Shown: positions 42,262-51,289, numbered from the stretch's first letter. The stretch is 64,000 nt of DNA from Terrisporobacter petrolearius (GCF_032598785.1 NZ_CP102984.1); one strand, 5' to 3'. The notes: generated by a model from the sequence alone, not told the origin. Numbers and translations: made by a program.

Positions 42262-43359
42262 ATGAAAGTAGAAAGAGTAGCAATATTAGGTGGTGGAAAT
42301 GGAGGAATTACTGCAGCAGCAGATTTAACTCAAAAGGGATTTTTAGTAAATATATTTCAATCCAAAAGATTTTGTAAAGACTTACGATTTATTAAAAGAA
42401 ATAATGAAATAGCTATGGAATATAAAGGTAAAAAATCAGTAGAAAAAATTAATTTAATAACTGATGACTTAGAAAAAGCAATTAAGGATTGTCAAATTAT
42501 TATGATAACAGTACCAGGAATGGGAATAGAATATTTTGCAGAAATACTTGCTCCAATAGTTAAAGAAGATCAAGTGATTTTAATCAATTCCGCTCCAGCT
42601 ATGGCTTCTGTTAGATTTGTAAAAAAAGCAAAAGAAATGGGCATAGAAAAAGACTTTAAAATTGGAGAAACCAATTCTTTAACTTATGCTACAAGAGCAT
42701 ATGTAAATGAAGGAAGAGTAGATATTTCTTTAAAAGCAGGAAAAGTTTATTTAGCTGGTTATCCATCATATAATACAGATGAAGTATTCAATGCCTGTAT
42801 CCAAATATATGATTGTTTTGTAAAAGCAGATAATGTAATTGTAGTGAATTTAGAAAATCCTAATCCTTTAGTTCATCCAGGACCAACTTTATTAAATGCA
42901 GGAAGAATCGATTACACTAAGGGAGAATTTTGGTTATACAAAGAAGGTATAACTGAGCATACAGTAAACATAGTTAAAGCAGTAGAAAATGAAAGAGAAG
43001 CTGTAGCAAAGGCTTTAAACATTCAGTTAGAAGATACTAAGCAAGCTCGTATAAATAGAGGCTACTTTGCAAATGAAGACAAACCTTTGCATGAACTTTT
43101 TAACACAAGTCCAGTTTTTCAACATATAAAAGGTCCGGCAAGTGTGGAAGGAAGATACATGGTAGAAGATATATCAACAGGTCTTGTACTTTGGTCTGAT
43201 TTAGGAAAAGTTTTAAATGTGCCTACTCCTAATATTGATTCTATAATAGTTCTTGGTGGAACATTAATAGGAAGAGATTTTTATAAAGAAGGATTAACTT
43301 TAGATAGTATAGGTCTTGGACACTTAAAGAATAAAGAGGACATTTTAGCCAATATATAA
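42262..43359 (+). CDS. NAD/NADP octopine/nopaline dehydrogenase family protein
   Basis: A 365-aa oxidoreductase. The Rossmann motif ILGGGNGG is at about residues 8-15, followed by the family segment IMITVPGMGIEYFAEIL. The octopine-dehydrogenase domain contains NPNPLVHPGPTLLNAGRID, with the catalytic His, and SVEGRYMVEDI. It would couple reductive condensation of a keto acid with an amino acid, or the reverse. ATG 42262 is behind AAGGGGG; the long upstream extension in the same frame has no ribosome site. The substrates are not predictable. Confidence 0.88.
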   Translation: MKVERVAILGGGNGGITAAADLTQKGFLVNIFQSKRFCKDLRFIKRNNEIAMEYKGKKSVEKINLITDDLEKAIKDCQIIMITVPGMGIEYFAEILAPIVKEDQVILINSAPAMASVRFVKKAKEMGIEKDFKIGETNSLTYATRAYVNEGRVDISLKAGKVYLAGYPSYNTDEVFNACIQIYDCFVKADNVIVVNLENPNPLVHPGPTLLNAGRIDYTKGEFWLYKEGITEHTVNIVKAVENEREAVAKALNIQLEDTKQARINRGYFANEDKPLHELFNTSPVFQHIKGPASVEGRYMVEDISTGLVLWSDLGKVLNVPTPNIDSIIVLGGTLIGRDFYKEGLTLDSIGLGHLKNKEDILANI

Positions 43360-43445
43360 TAAATTTTTAATAAAATAAAAGGGATATTAACATGGATAAT
43401 TAAAAGAGGAGTAATAGAATAGCTATTACTCCTCACTTTATTTTT

Positions 43446-43612
43446 GTAAAACTTGTTTATTTTAAGCAACGGAGATACCTGAAGCATTAGCAAAGGTATA
43501 TCGTTGGCGCCATAAACTTAACGAAGTAAAACTTGTTTATTTTAAGCAACGGAGATACCTGAAGCATTGGCAAAGGTATATCGTTGGCGCCATAAACTTA
43601 ATGAAGTTAAGT
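43446..43612 (+). repeat. Tandem pair of the dispersed palindromic repeat
   Basis: Two 80-bp units (43446-43525 and 43526-43605) differ at only two or three positions. Each contains the palindromic core AAGCAACGGAGATACCTGAA ... GGTATATCGTTGGCGCC. A truncated third start runs into the stop codon of the convergent CvfB-like gene at 43613. Confidence 0.85.
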
Positions 43613-44455
43613 TTATTTTAGGAAAGTTCCTTCTTCATTTTGTATTAATAGTTCCTTTTTCATAAGAACACCTAAAGCTCTTTTGAAGTTTTTCTTACTT
43701 GAATTAAATACAGTAGCTATTTCTTCAGGAGAAGACTTATCATTAAATCTCATAAATCCATCATTTCCTTCCATATAGTTAATTATAGCTAGTTCTAACA
43801 TATCTAACTCAACTTTTCTTTCTCCTCTAGGAGTAAGTCCAAGTCTTCCATCTTCGTAAATTTTAATAACTTTAAGGTTTTCTAACTTATCTCCTATACT
43901 AAGTTCTGTAAAGTACTCGTTTCTTAATATGACTCCATCATACTTATTGTCTACACATATAGTTGCAGAATTGTTAGTTTGGAATCCGTAAACTATACCA
44001 TCAACACTGTCACCAACATTATATGAATGTTCTACAGAAAGGTAAGGGAATATGTCAGTAGTAGCGGCAAGTCTACCAGTTTTATCTTCGTAAATATAGA
44101 ATAAATATCTATTTCCTTTAGTCATTTCGTATTTTTGTGCTTTAAAAGGAACTAAGATATCTTTTGGAAGACCAATATCTACAAAACTTCCTATTTTTGT
44201 GTGAGCTACCACTTTTAAATAAGCAATTTCTCCAACTTGAGCCTTTGGGTATTCCATAGTAGCAGAAAGTCTTCCTTCAGAGTCTTTGTATATAAATACT
44301 TCTACTTCGTCACCAACTTCAATTTTATTTTTATTAAGTAGTCTATTGTGAAGAAGTACATCATCGCTAGTATGTCCAGTTTCAGCATCTAAAAAATATC
44401 CAAATTCAGCTTTTCTTTTAACTTTAAGCTTGTTATACTGTCCTAATTTTATCAA
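43613..44455 (-). CDS. CvfB/YitL-type S1 RNA-binding protein
   Basis: A 280-aa cytoplasmic protein with consecutive S1-like (OB-fold) domains at about 4-62, 72-130 and 145-215, and a C-terminal winged-helix domain (SSPEEIATVFNSSKKNFKRALGVLMKKELL). This is the CvfB/YitL architecture, an RNA-binding regulator of virulence and growth in Firmicutes. It starts at ATG 44455 with AAGGAGATG upstream. Its stop codon abuts the tandem repeat. Confidence 0.9.
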   Translation of the reverse strand: MIKLGQYNKLKVKRKAEFGYFLDAETGHTSDDVLLHNRLLNKNKIEVGDEVEVFIYKDSEGRLSATMEYPKAQVGEIAYLKVVAHTKIGSFVDIGLPKDILVPFKAQKYEMTKGNRYLFYIYEDKTGRLAATTDIFPYLSVEHSYNVGDSVDGIVYGFQTNNSATICVDNKYDGVILRNEYFTELSIGDKLENLKVIKIYEDGRLGLTPRGERKVELDMLELAIINYMEGNDGFMRFNDKSSPEEIATVFNSSKKNFKRALGVLMKKELLIQNEEGTFLK

Positions 44456-44671
44456 ATTTTCATCTCCTTATTATGTTTGTAATATATATATCATAATTAA
44501 ATATAATAACATATTTAGCCTTAATTATACTCAAAACTTAGAAGAATTTAAAAAAATTATTTTAACATAGTAAAAAAATAAAATAAATATTGCATTAACC
44601 TTCAATTGTATTATAAAATTACTTGTGGACTATATTTTACTATGCCAACGACAATAATGAGGAGGAAGACA

Positions 44672-45271
44672 GTGAGCAAGAAGATACGCCTAGCAACAGT
44701 AAAAGATTTAGCGAGAATACAAGAAATATATAGACCTTATGTTGAACAAGAAGATATTGTTGTAAACTCGGAGCATAGAGTACCAACCATGGAGGAATTA
44801 GAAGAAAGATTTGCTCTAGTAACTAAAGAATTCCCCTGGTTAGTATGTGAAATAGATGATGTAGTTGTAGCTTATGCATATGCAGGAAAGCCATTTAAAA
44901 GAGAAGGATACAAATGGAATGCAGAAGTTTCAGTATATGCTGATGGAAATTATCATGGAAGAAGATTAGCATCTGCCCTATATGAAAGTTTATTAGAATT
45001 ATTAGAGACACAGGGGTATTACAATGTATATGCTTGTATATTATCAATAAACGAAAAAAGCATAAAATTCCATGAAAAGTATGGATTTAAAGTAATGAGT
45101 ATTTTTCCAAACTCAGTGTATAAGCACGATAAATGGATGGATGTAATTTGGATGAATAAAGTATTACAAGAATTTAAAGACGATGTTAAAAACCCTGTAT
45201 CAATATGGGATTTAGATAAAAAACTAGTGGATAATATATTAAATAAAAATGGGGATATAATAAAAGGGTAA
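44672..45271 (+). CDS. GNAT acetyltransferase (phosphinothricin-acetyltransferase-like)
   Basis: A 199-aa N-acetyltransferase. It has an IRLATVKDLARIQEIYRPYVE N-terminus, the WNAEVSVYADGNYHGRRLASALYESLLE acetyl-CoA-binding region (about 95-122) and NEKSIKFHEKYGFK. It is closest in style to the Pat/Bar group (COG1247), which acetylate small amino-group compounds; the substrate is unproven. The GTG start 44672 follows GAGGAGG. A terminator follows at 45315. Confidence 0.85.
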   Translation: MSKKIRLATVKDLARIQEIYRPYVEQEDIVVNSEHRVPTMEELEERFALVTKEFPWLVCEIDDVVVAYAYAGKPFKREGYKWNAEVSVYADGNYHGRRLASALYESLLELLETQGYYNVYACILSINEKSIKFHEKYGFKVMSIFPNSVYKHDKWMDVIWMNKVLQEFKDDVKNPVSIWDLDKKLVDNILNKNGDIIKG

Positions 45272-45682
45272 TAATATGGACACCAATCGGTTTATAAAAA
45301 AATATATAAAAACAAAGCTATCTTGATGAATGATATGATAATCATTACAAAAAGATAGCTTTTTTACTTTATACACAAGAGTTGTAAAATGGTTAAATTT
45401 AACCATTTTAAAAGCAACTCTTTTTAGGGAAATTCAAAAAGATGTATTGTATTATCACAGCTATTTGGGGGAGCTGTGATTCTTATTTTGATATAAGTAT
45501 AATTTCTATTATATTTATAAAAATCCTTCAATGATAAAAAAAAATTATATTTAAAATCTTTATAAAAAAATAAAAAATTTTATATTTTGGAAATCAATTC
45601 TTAGTTTTATTAGTAATAAAAATATGTGGGTGTGGAAATCTATAATAAATCTATATTTTATAGAAGAAAAAAGGAGGCACAT
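45272..45682 (+). other. Intergenic region with three hairpins in a row
   Basis: Stem 1 is AAGCTATCTT/AAGATAGCTT (45316-45361), the terminator of the GNAT gene. Stem 2 is AAGAGTTG with AAAATGGTTAAA/TTTAACCATTTT and CAACTCTT (45377-45424), ending in TTTTT. Stem 3 is ATCACAGCT/AGCTGTGAT (45454-45480). The last two have no gene of their own and could bound a small RNA. Confidence 0.55.
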
Positions 45683-45880
45683 ATGCGAAAAGTAAATCAA
45701 AGTAGAAAAGAACTCCATGAAACTGATATAAACAACTTTGTAAATCATGCAAGAAATTTGGAAGAATTAACTGATTTAATAGAAGATGAAAATGAAAAAG
45801 TAAGTAAAAAAATAAAAAAAGAAGGAAATTTCAAATTACCTTCTTATGAAGAAGTACATTATAGTAATGACAAATTTTAA
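45683..45880 (+). CDS. Small acidic/basic protein of unknown function
   Basis: A 65-aa hydrophilic, helical protein (MRKVNQSRKELHETDINNF ...) with no membrane segment or known motif. A good site (AAGGAGG) precedes ATG 45683 and a terminator follows at 45889, supporting a real gene. No family was recognised. Confidence 0.6.
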   Translation: MRKVNQSRKELHETDINNFVNHARNLEELTDLIEDENEKVSKKIKKEGNFKLPSYEEVHYSNDKF

Positions 45881-45888
45881 TTTAAAAA

Positions 45889-45921
45889 ACTACTGGATAA
45901 ATAATTCCAGTAGTTTTTTTA
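45889..45921 (+). terminator. Terminator
   Basis: Stem AAAACTACTGGA / TCCAGTAGTTTT followed by TTTATA. Confidence 0.85.
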
Positions 45922-46225
45922 TATTATAAATTATTATATATCTACTTATGTGTAAAAAAATGGTAAAAAAATATGTGATTATGTTATAATAAGTTGGAAT
46001 AATAACTATTAATGCACGAATAAACTTAAAATGGTTTGATAATAATTTATAAGATACATAACATAAATAGGATAAGATTATTTGTATAATTGAAATCATA
46101 TGGTTATTTTTCCCATGTTAATTATCCATGAAAATATGATAAAATATTTCAGATATAGATAATTAACGGACTTTTACGGCTGGGTAAAAGTAAGTGTAAA
46201 AATATATGAGTAGGTGGAAGATAAT
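45922..46225 (+). other. Intergenic region upstream of udk
   Basis: AT-rich. It contains a small perfect hairpin CTTTTAC/GTAAAAG at 46171-46190, 36 bases before the udk start, which would be in the 5' leader. No riboswitch class was recognised. Confidence 0.4.
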
Positions 46226-46840
46226 ATGAAACAAGTGAGTGTTGTTGGTATAGCAGGTGGAACTGCATCAGGAAAATCAACTATAGTAAATTATATTAAA
46301 GAGTTTTTTAAGGATGATATAGAGTTAATTTGTCATGATAGTTACTACAAAGCAAATGATGATAAGACTCTTGAAGAAAGAAAAAATTTAAACTACGATC
46401 ATCCATCATCTTTTGAAACAAAAAGAATGATAGAAGACATAAAAAATTTAAAAGCAGGGAATGAAATAGAAGTTCCTGTTTATGATTACACTAAACATAC
46501 TAGAGCTAAAGAAACAGTGCTTGCTCACCCTAAAAAAGTTATTATAGTAGAAGGAATATTAATATTTGAAGATCCAGAACTTAGAGATCTTATGGATATA
46601 AAAGTATTTGTTGATACAGATGCAGATGAACGTTTAATGCGTCGTATATTGAGAGATACAAAAGAAAGAGGAAGAAGTGTAGAGTCAGTATTATCACAAT
46701 ATGTTAATACGGTAAAACCAATGCATGAGCAATTTGTAGAGCCCTCTAAAAAGCATGCGGATATAATAATACCAAGAGGTGGAGAGAATACTACAGGTAT
46801 ACATATCCTACAAGAGCATTTAAAATTAATATTAGGATAA
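46226..46840 (+). CDS. udk: Uridine kinase
   Basis: A 204-aa enzyme that phosphorylates uridine and cytidine in pyrimidine salvage. The P-loop GGTASGKST is at about residues 10-18. CHDSYYKANDDKTLEERKN-type sequence (start of the nucleoside site), YDHPSSFE, VPVYDYTKHTR, VIIVEGILIF and the lid RRILRDTKERGRS follow. ATG 46226 is taken as the start; a GTG 12 bases upstream overlaps the ribosome site GGTGGAAG. It is monocistronic with a terminator at 46849. Confidence 0.95.
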   Translation: MKQVSVVGIAGGTASGKSTIVNYIKEFFKDDIELICHDSYYKANDDKTLEERKNLNYDHPSSFETKRMIEDIKNLKAGNEIEVPVYDYTKHTRAKETVLAHPKKVIIVEGILIFEDPELRDLMDIKVFVDTDADERLMRRILRDTKERGRSVESVLSQYVNTVKPMHEQFVEPSKKHADIIIPRGGENTTGIHILQEHLKLILG

Positions 46841-46848
46841 TTACTAAA

Positions 46849-46884
46849 AGCAGTTTATTATGAATTTAATAAGCTGTTTTTTAC
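46849..46884 (+). terminator. Terminator after udk
   Basis: Stem AAAGCAGTTTATTA / TAATAAGCTGTTTT ending in TTTT. Confidence 0.8.
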
Positions 46885-46896
46885 ATTTTTAAGAAA

Positions 46897-47046
46897 TTAT
46901 AGTTAAATTTACGCTGTTGATAAACTCTGGAATTAAGTTATATCAACTCATTTAGGAAATGTAAAAAATGTATTTTTGAGCAACGGAGTTGCCTGAAGCG
47001 ATAGCGAAGGCATCTCGTTGGCGACATGAGCGAAGCGAATTTTTTA
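46897..47046 (+). repeat. Dispersed repeat, long form, copy 2
   Basis: The left module is nearly identical to that at 30734-30819. The right module is the complete palindrome AGCAACGGAGTTGCCTGAAG ... GAAGGCATCTCGTTGGCGAC, ending GAGCGAAGCGAATTTTTTAT. The arms pair over about 13 bp around the GATA loop. Confidence 0.85.
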
Positions 47047-47160
47047 TGTTTCCTTAACAAATTGTAATTATAACTTTATAGGAATTATTTGTAAATTATA
47101 ATATAATAAAATGAGTTAATAACTTAATGCACTTAATCCGTTTTGAAGGGGGGAAATTTA

Positions 47161-47652
47161 ATGAAATATGAAAAGTTAAGCAAAATATCTATAAGTTGTA
47201 TGTTTGTAGCCTCGTTAGTACAATTTTTAATAAGTAGTAGTATTTTATTTGTGATTTGGTTTATATTTGGTCATCATTTTCCACAAATTGTTGTAAACAT
47301 AATGATAGGATTAGTTTTATTAGATTTTTTATACTTAATAGTATCACCAAAGATAAGATATGAAAGATATAGGTATTTGATAACAGAAGATGCTATTGAT
47401 GTTAAAGAAGGATTTATATTTATAGAAAGAAATATAGTTCCTATAGAAAGACTTCACAAAATTGCCATAGAAAAAGGACCTATTGATAGAATGTTTAAAC
47501 TGTCAAAAGTTATCGTTACTACAGCTGGTGGAGATGTTACAATTAGGTTTTTGGAAGATGAAAAGTCTGAATTTATAGCTGATACTCTTAAGAAGAAAAT
47601 AAATGAAGTAGCTATAGATTCAAGATTAGACAAGCAAGGTAATTTATTATAA
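47161..47652 (+). CDS. Bacterial PH-domain membrane protein (YdbS-like)
   Basis: A 163-aa protein with two N-terminal membrane segments (about 10-35 and 42-62), then a bPH2 domain (YRYLITEDAIDVKEGFIFIERNIVPIERLHKI). It is paired with the three-domain protein encoded 14 bp downstream, the YdbS-YdbT arrangement of Firmicutes, linked there to envelope stress. ATG 47161 follows AAGGGGGG. Confidence 0.88.
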   Translation: MKYEKLSKISISCMFVASLVQFLISSSILFVIWFIFGHHFPQIVVNIMIGLVLLDFLYLIVSPKIRYERYRYLITEDAIDVKEGFIFIERNIVPIERLHKIAIEKGPIDRMFKLSKVIVTTAGGDVTIRFLEDEKSEFIADTLKKKINEVAIDSRLDKQGNLL

Positions 47653-47666
47653 GGAAGGTGACATTT

Positions 47667-49154
47667 ATGAGTAAAGAAAAATTTAGGTGTCATCCGAGTA
47701 TTGTTCTTGAAAAAACATGTGGAGTTATTATAGCATTGTTTTTTATATTTTTTAGAAACTTAGATGATTTGGAGGAAATGGTAAAGGAAGGATTTAGTGG
47801 TGAAAACCTATTAATTTTAGGAGTTATTATGGGTGTCTTAATTCTAATCTTAATTTACAATATTATGGTTTGGGCTAAAACTTTTATAGCTATAGAAGAA
47901 AATACAATAGTCATTCAAAGAAATACAATTAATTCAAAGGAGAATACATTTGGAATTAGAAATATATCCAATGTAAACTTAGAACAAAATATTTTTGAAA
48001 GAATAATTGGAACTTATAAAATAAAAATTGATACGGATAGCTTATCTACAGCAAATTCAACAGATATAGAAATTGTACTTTCCAAAAAACATGCCTATGA
48101 TTTTAAAAATAAAGTTTTATCTCTTATGAATAATGAAAATTTAAAGAATGTACAAAGTGGAGAAGATAATATAAGTATTGATGCGATAAGAAGTGAGATA
48201 TATTTTGATGATGAAAACATAGAGTATGACATAGTTTATTCTGTAAATGATGTATTAAAGCATTGCTTTTATAATTTATCATTATTTGGCTTTATATTTA
48301 ACTTAGCTATGATAGTATTTGCGGCATTTGCTTCAATCAAATTTGATGGAACCAAAGGCTTTTTTGCATTGGCCATAGTATTAATTACTTCTTGTTTTTC
48401 CATAGTTCAATTCTTTTTTGGTGATTTAATTAAATATTATAATTTTTCGATTAAACGTGAAGGAGATAAACTTTACATAAGCTATGGTTTATTAAAAATA
48501 AAAAAGTTTGCTGTGCCAATAAATAGGATTAATGCTTTAAATGTTAAGCAATCTTATATATCCAGAATATTCAAAAGGTATCAAAGTGACATAGTAACTA
48601 TTGGTGTAGGAGATGATGACTCTGAAGGTTCTCAAATTTTATTATCTAGTAATAAAGAAGATTTTATAAAAAATATGAAAGTTTTGCTTCCAGAGTTAAA
48701 TTTAGAAGAATACTTAAATTTGGAGAGAGAATCTAAAAATCATCATATAATAAAAATTATTGATGTTATACTTGGAACAATATTTTCTTCAGTGATTTTA
48801 TATTGTATTTATAAGTTTAATACAGGTATTTCACCATTAATATTAGTGGGTATTGGTTTTGTAATATTTTTAACTTTAGTATTATTTTATTATATGATCT
48901 ATATAACTCGTGGACTTTATATGGGTAATGAAAGTATGGCTATGTCCTGGGGTGTTTTTGCTAAAAAAATTAGTATTATAAAATATGAAAAAGTACAGTA
49001 TATGGATGTTAAAGAAGGGCCTATAAGTAGTAAGTTAGGTCTGTGTAATGGCGAACTTCATATTTTAGCTAGTTTTGGCAATAATACAAGGACGTTGGGA
49101 TACTATAACAATAGTTTCTTTGAAAAATTGAAAGAGAAAATTTTATTTAATTAA
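47667..49154 (+). CDS. Bacterial PH-domain membrane protein (YdbT-like)
   Basis: A 495-aa polytopic protein with three bPH2 repeats (about 70-150, 255-340, 400-490) alternating with three pairs of membrane segments. Repeat signatures are FIAIEENTIVIQRNTINSKE, KLYISYGLLKIKKFAVPINRINAL and ESMAMSWGVFAKKISIIKYEKVQ. It is the partner of the smaller PH protein upstream. ATG 47667 is preferred over GTG 47658, which overlaps the AAGGAAGGTG site. An IS3-family element lies directly after the gene. Confidence 0.88.
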   Translation: MSKEKFRCHPSIVLEKTCGVIIALFFIFFRNLDDLEEMVKEGFSGENLLILGVIMGVLILILIYNIMVWAKTFIAIEENTIVIQRNTINSKENTFGIRNISNVNLEQNIFERIIGTYKIKIDTDSLSTANSTDIEIVLSKKHAYDFKNKVLSLMNNENLKNVQSGEDNISIDAIRSEIYFDDENIEYDIVYSVNDVLKHCFYNLSLFGFIFNLAMIVFAAFASIKFDGTKGFFALAIVLITSCFSIVQFFFGDLIKYYNFSIKREGDKLYISYGLLKIKKFAVPINRINALNVKQSYISRIFKRYQSDIVTIGVGDDDSEGSQILLSSNKEDFIKNMKVLLPELNLEEYLNLERESKNHHIIKIIDVILGTIFSSVILYCIYKFNTGISPLILVGIGFVIFLTLVLFYYMIYITRGLYMGNESMAMSWGVFAKKISIIKYEKVQYMDVKEGPISSKLGLCNGELHILASFGNNTRTLGYYNNSFFEKLKEKILFN

Positions 49155-49160
49155 TAGATG

Positions 49161-50655
49161 GAGTTACAACACAAATTTAAAATGGACCCTTTGTCAAGGA
49201 CACTAGAAAAAACGACTGGCTAAGCCGTCATTAAAAGTTGACTTCTATACTTATTAGGAGTCAGCTTTTTTAAATTCCATTGACATCTATAATTATTGTA
49301 ATAATCCATATAATTATCTACCATAAATTGTAATTCTTCTAATGTATTGCAACTTTTATAGTCTATTTCATCTTTCATATGACCAAAGAATGATTCTTGA
49401 GGAGCATTATCCCAACAATTGCCTTTTCTAGACATAGATTGTCCTAAATTGTATTTTTTAAGAAGTTTTTGAAAAATAGGACTTGTATAATGGGACCCTT
49501 GATCAGAATGAACAAAAGCATCTTTATGTAATTTTAATGATTTTAAGTTAATTAAATTATCTATAGTTTTAGTTACGATATCTATAGCTAAACTATTTGA
49601 TAAATTATAGGCTAATATTTCATTAGTTGAAGAATCCTTTATTGTTGATAAATATGCCATTTTACAATTGCCGTAAGGCATATATGTTATATCTGTTAAT
49701 AAAACTTTCCCCGGAATTTTTTGTTTAAACTTTCTATTTAGCATGTTCGGAACAACTCGATGTTCCTGAGTAGCCTTCATCATACGTTTTTTTGTATTAG
49801 CTTTACGTATCGGACAAATAATATTATACTTCCTCATTATTCTTTGAATTTTCTTTCTGTTCATTTTTATTCCAAATTCATTTTCTAATGTCATCTTTAT
49901 AGACCTAGAGCCTCTTTTATATCCACGGTGATTAAATGCTTTTAATATAATATCTCTTGATTTTATATCTCTATCTTCTTTTATATCCCTATAATCTTTT
50001 GTTTTAAGGAACCTATAATAACTAGAAGTGGATAAATTAGCTATCTTACACAAATGCCTTACCATTCCAGTTAAATTAAAATTATAAATCAAACCTTTTA
50101 TCAGTCCAAATATTTTAGATGCTTGTAATTTACCTTTTTTCACCTGCCTTTCGCTCCATTCTAACTTTTTTATGAATTCAAGCTCCGCTTTTAGATATTC
50201 TATCTCAGCATCTTTTTTAGCTAAATTTTCTTCCATTGTTAACTCTCGACTAATAGGTCTTCCAGAATTTAATGATCTTTTATCTTCTAATCCTGTCACA
50301 CCTCCACTTTTAAACATTTTTCTCCATCTATAGCTAGCCTGTTTAACACGAGCAGTACCAAGTATTTCTATATCAAAACCAGCACCTTCAAATATTTGCC
50401 TTATATTTTTTCCTCTCTCATACTCACCTATAAATAATAGTTTAAACTCATCAGTATATGTAATTGCATTTTCACTTACGCTTTTAACATACTTATTTTC
50501 AGATAATTTATTAATCTCTTCTTTAGAAAATAGTTTTTTGTTCATAATTACTCAACTCCTTAATGAATATTTTACACAAAAATAAACCCTATACAAGTAA
50601 ACACTTTTTCTAGTATCCACTTTATAGGGTCCATTTTAATTTTGTGTAGTAACTC
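49161..50655 (-). mobile_element. Complete IS3-family insertion sequence
   Basis: About 1.5 kb. Ends are imperfect inverted repeats: GAGTTACAACACAAATTTAA at 49161 on the plus strand and GAGTTACTACACAAAATTAA read inward from 50655, both continuing AAATGGACCCT. A single transposase gene fills it. No clear target duplication is seen at these limits (GATG before, TTTT after), so the exact ends may be a few bases off. The right end lies nine bases before a regulatory repeat. Confidence 0.85.
49220..50545 (-). CDS. IS3-family transposase, single-frame
   Basis: A 441-aa transposase. The N-terminal helix-turn-helix region (about 25-95, QASYRWRKMFKSGGVTGLED) is followed by a leucine-zipper-like stretch (AKKDAEIEYLKAELEFIKKL). 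The integrase catalytic core has LLTDITYMPYG (first Asp), VHSDQGSHYTS (second Asp) and DNAPQESFFGHMKDE (Glu). OrfA and OrfB are fused in one frame with no slippage needed. All catalytic residues and the ribosome site (AAGGAGTTGAG) are intact, so it may be active. Confidence 0.93.
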   Translation of the reverse strand: MNKKLFSKEEINKLSENKYVKSVSENAITYTDEFKLLFIGEYERGKNIRQIFEGAGFDIEILGTARVKQASYRWRKMFKSGGVTGLEDKRSLNSGRPISRELTMEENLAKKDAEIEYLKAELEFIKKLEWSERQVKKGKLQASKIFGLIKGLIYNFNLTGMVRHLCKIANLSTSSYYRFLKTKDYRDIKEDRDIKSRDIILKAFNHRGYKRGSRSIKMTLENEFGIKMNRKKIQRIMRKYNIICPIRKANTKKRMMKATQEHRVVPNMLNRKFKQKIPGKVLLTDITYMPYGNCKMAYLSTIKDSSTNEILAYNLSNSLAIDIVTKTIDNLINLKSLKLHKDAFVHSDQGSHYTSPIFQKLLKKYNLGQSMSRKGNCWDNAPQESFFGHMKDEIDYKSCNTLEELQFMVDNYMDYYNNYRCQWNLKKLTPNKYRSQLLMTA

Positions 50656-50663
50656 TTTTTTTC

Positions 50664-50701
50664 TGTCAGGAGTTTGTCAGAAGTAAAAGATATTATATAA
50701 G
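50664..50701 (+). promoter_or_regulatory. TGTCAG-repeat promoter 1
   Basis: TGTCAG at 50664 and again at 50675 (11 bp apart). The second overlaps a -35 TTGTCA (50674-50679), then a 16-bp spacer and -10 TATAAG (50696-50701). It drives the 159-aa gene. The same design occurs at 51223 and 56332. Confidence 0.65.
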
Positions 50702-50729
50702 TATAAAATTTATAAGGAGGTAAATAGCT

Positions 50730-51209
50730 ATGAAAATGAAAAACAAAGTTATTGTAGTCATATTAGTATTAATTTCAATTTTTATTTGTTTTAACTTATA
50801 CATCAATTCTCATAAAAAAGTAACTAAGATAGATAAATATTTTAAAAATACTATTGTAGTCGAAGATAATGCAGTAGTAGATCATGCAGATATAAAAATT
50901 AAAGGAACTTTATCTAACACTCATTTTATATATAGATATTTACAATTTAGCAAGGAGTTAAAGGGTACTGTAAATATAGGAAGTAAAAAATATTATTTAA
51001 GTTCCTCTAGTGTAACAAAAGATGGAATTGTACAAGGAATGATAACAAAAGAAAAAGATGAGCTTATATCTGATTATGGAATTGCTTTTTCAAAAGATTT
51101 AGATAAAATTTGCATTTATAAAGGCAATTATATAATTTCGGGTCCATCGAAATCATTAGACGAAGCTATAAATATTTATAAAACAATTGTTGACATACCT
51201 ATAAATTAA
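50730..51209 (+). CDS. Membrane-anchored or exported protein of the envelope-stress module
   Basis: A 159-aa protein with an N-terminal hydrophobic segment (about 6-26, KVIVVILVLISIFICFNLYI) and an extracytoplasmic domain of about 130 residues with two beta-like repeats (YYLSSSSVTKDGIVQGMIT). No family was recognised. It starts behind AAGGAGG. Its promoter shares the TGTCAG repeats with the ABC genes, so it probably belongs to the same regulon, perhaps as a ligand-binding or protective protein (inference). Confidence 0.7.
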   Translation: MKMKNKVIVVILVLISIFICFNLYINSHKKVTKIDKYFKNTIVVEDNAVVDHADIKIKGTLSNTHFIYRYLQFSKELKGTVNIGSKKYYLSSSSVTKDGIVQGMITKEKDELISDYGIAFSKDLDKICIYKGNYIISGPSKSLDEAINIYKTIVDIPIN

Positions 51210-51222
51210 ATATTTATATTTA

Positions 51223-51260
51223 TGTCAGAAGATTGTAATAAATGTTTACTAATATATAAA
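51223..51260 (+). promoter_or_regulatory. TGTCAG-repeat promoter 2
   Basis: TGTCAG at 51223 and TGTAAT at 51234, 11 bp apart, the second overlapping -35 TTGTAA (51233-51238). A 16-bp spacer and -10 TATAAA (51255-51260) follow. It drives the ABC ATPase/permease operon. Confidence 0.65.
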
Positions 51261-51289
51261 TTATAAAAATAAATTAAGAGGTGGATAAA

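Noticed and set aside
46166..46200. Hairpin CTTTTAC/GTAAAAG upstream of udk as a riboswitch
   Set aside because: Too small and lacking any known aptamer signature. Noted only as a leader hairpin.
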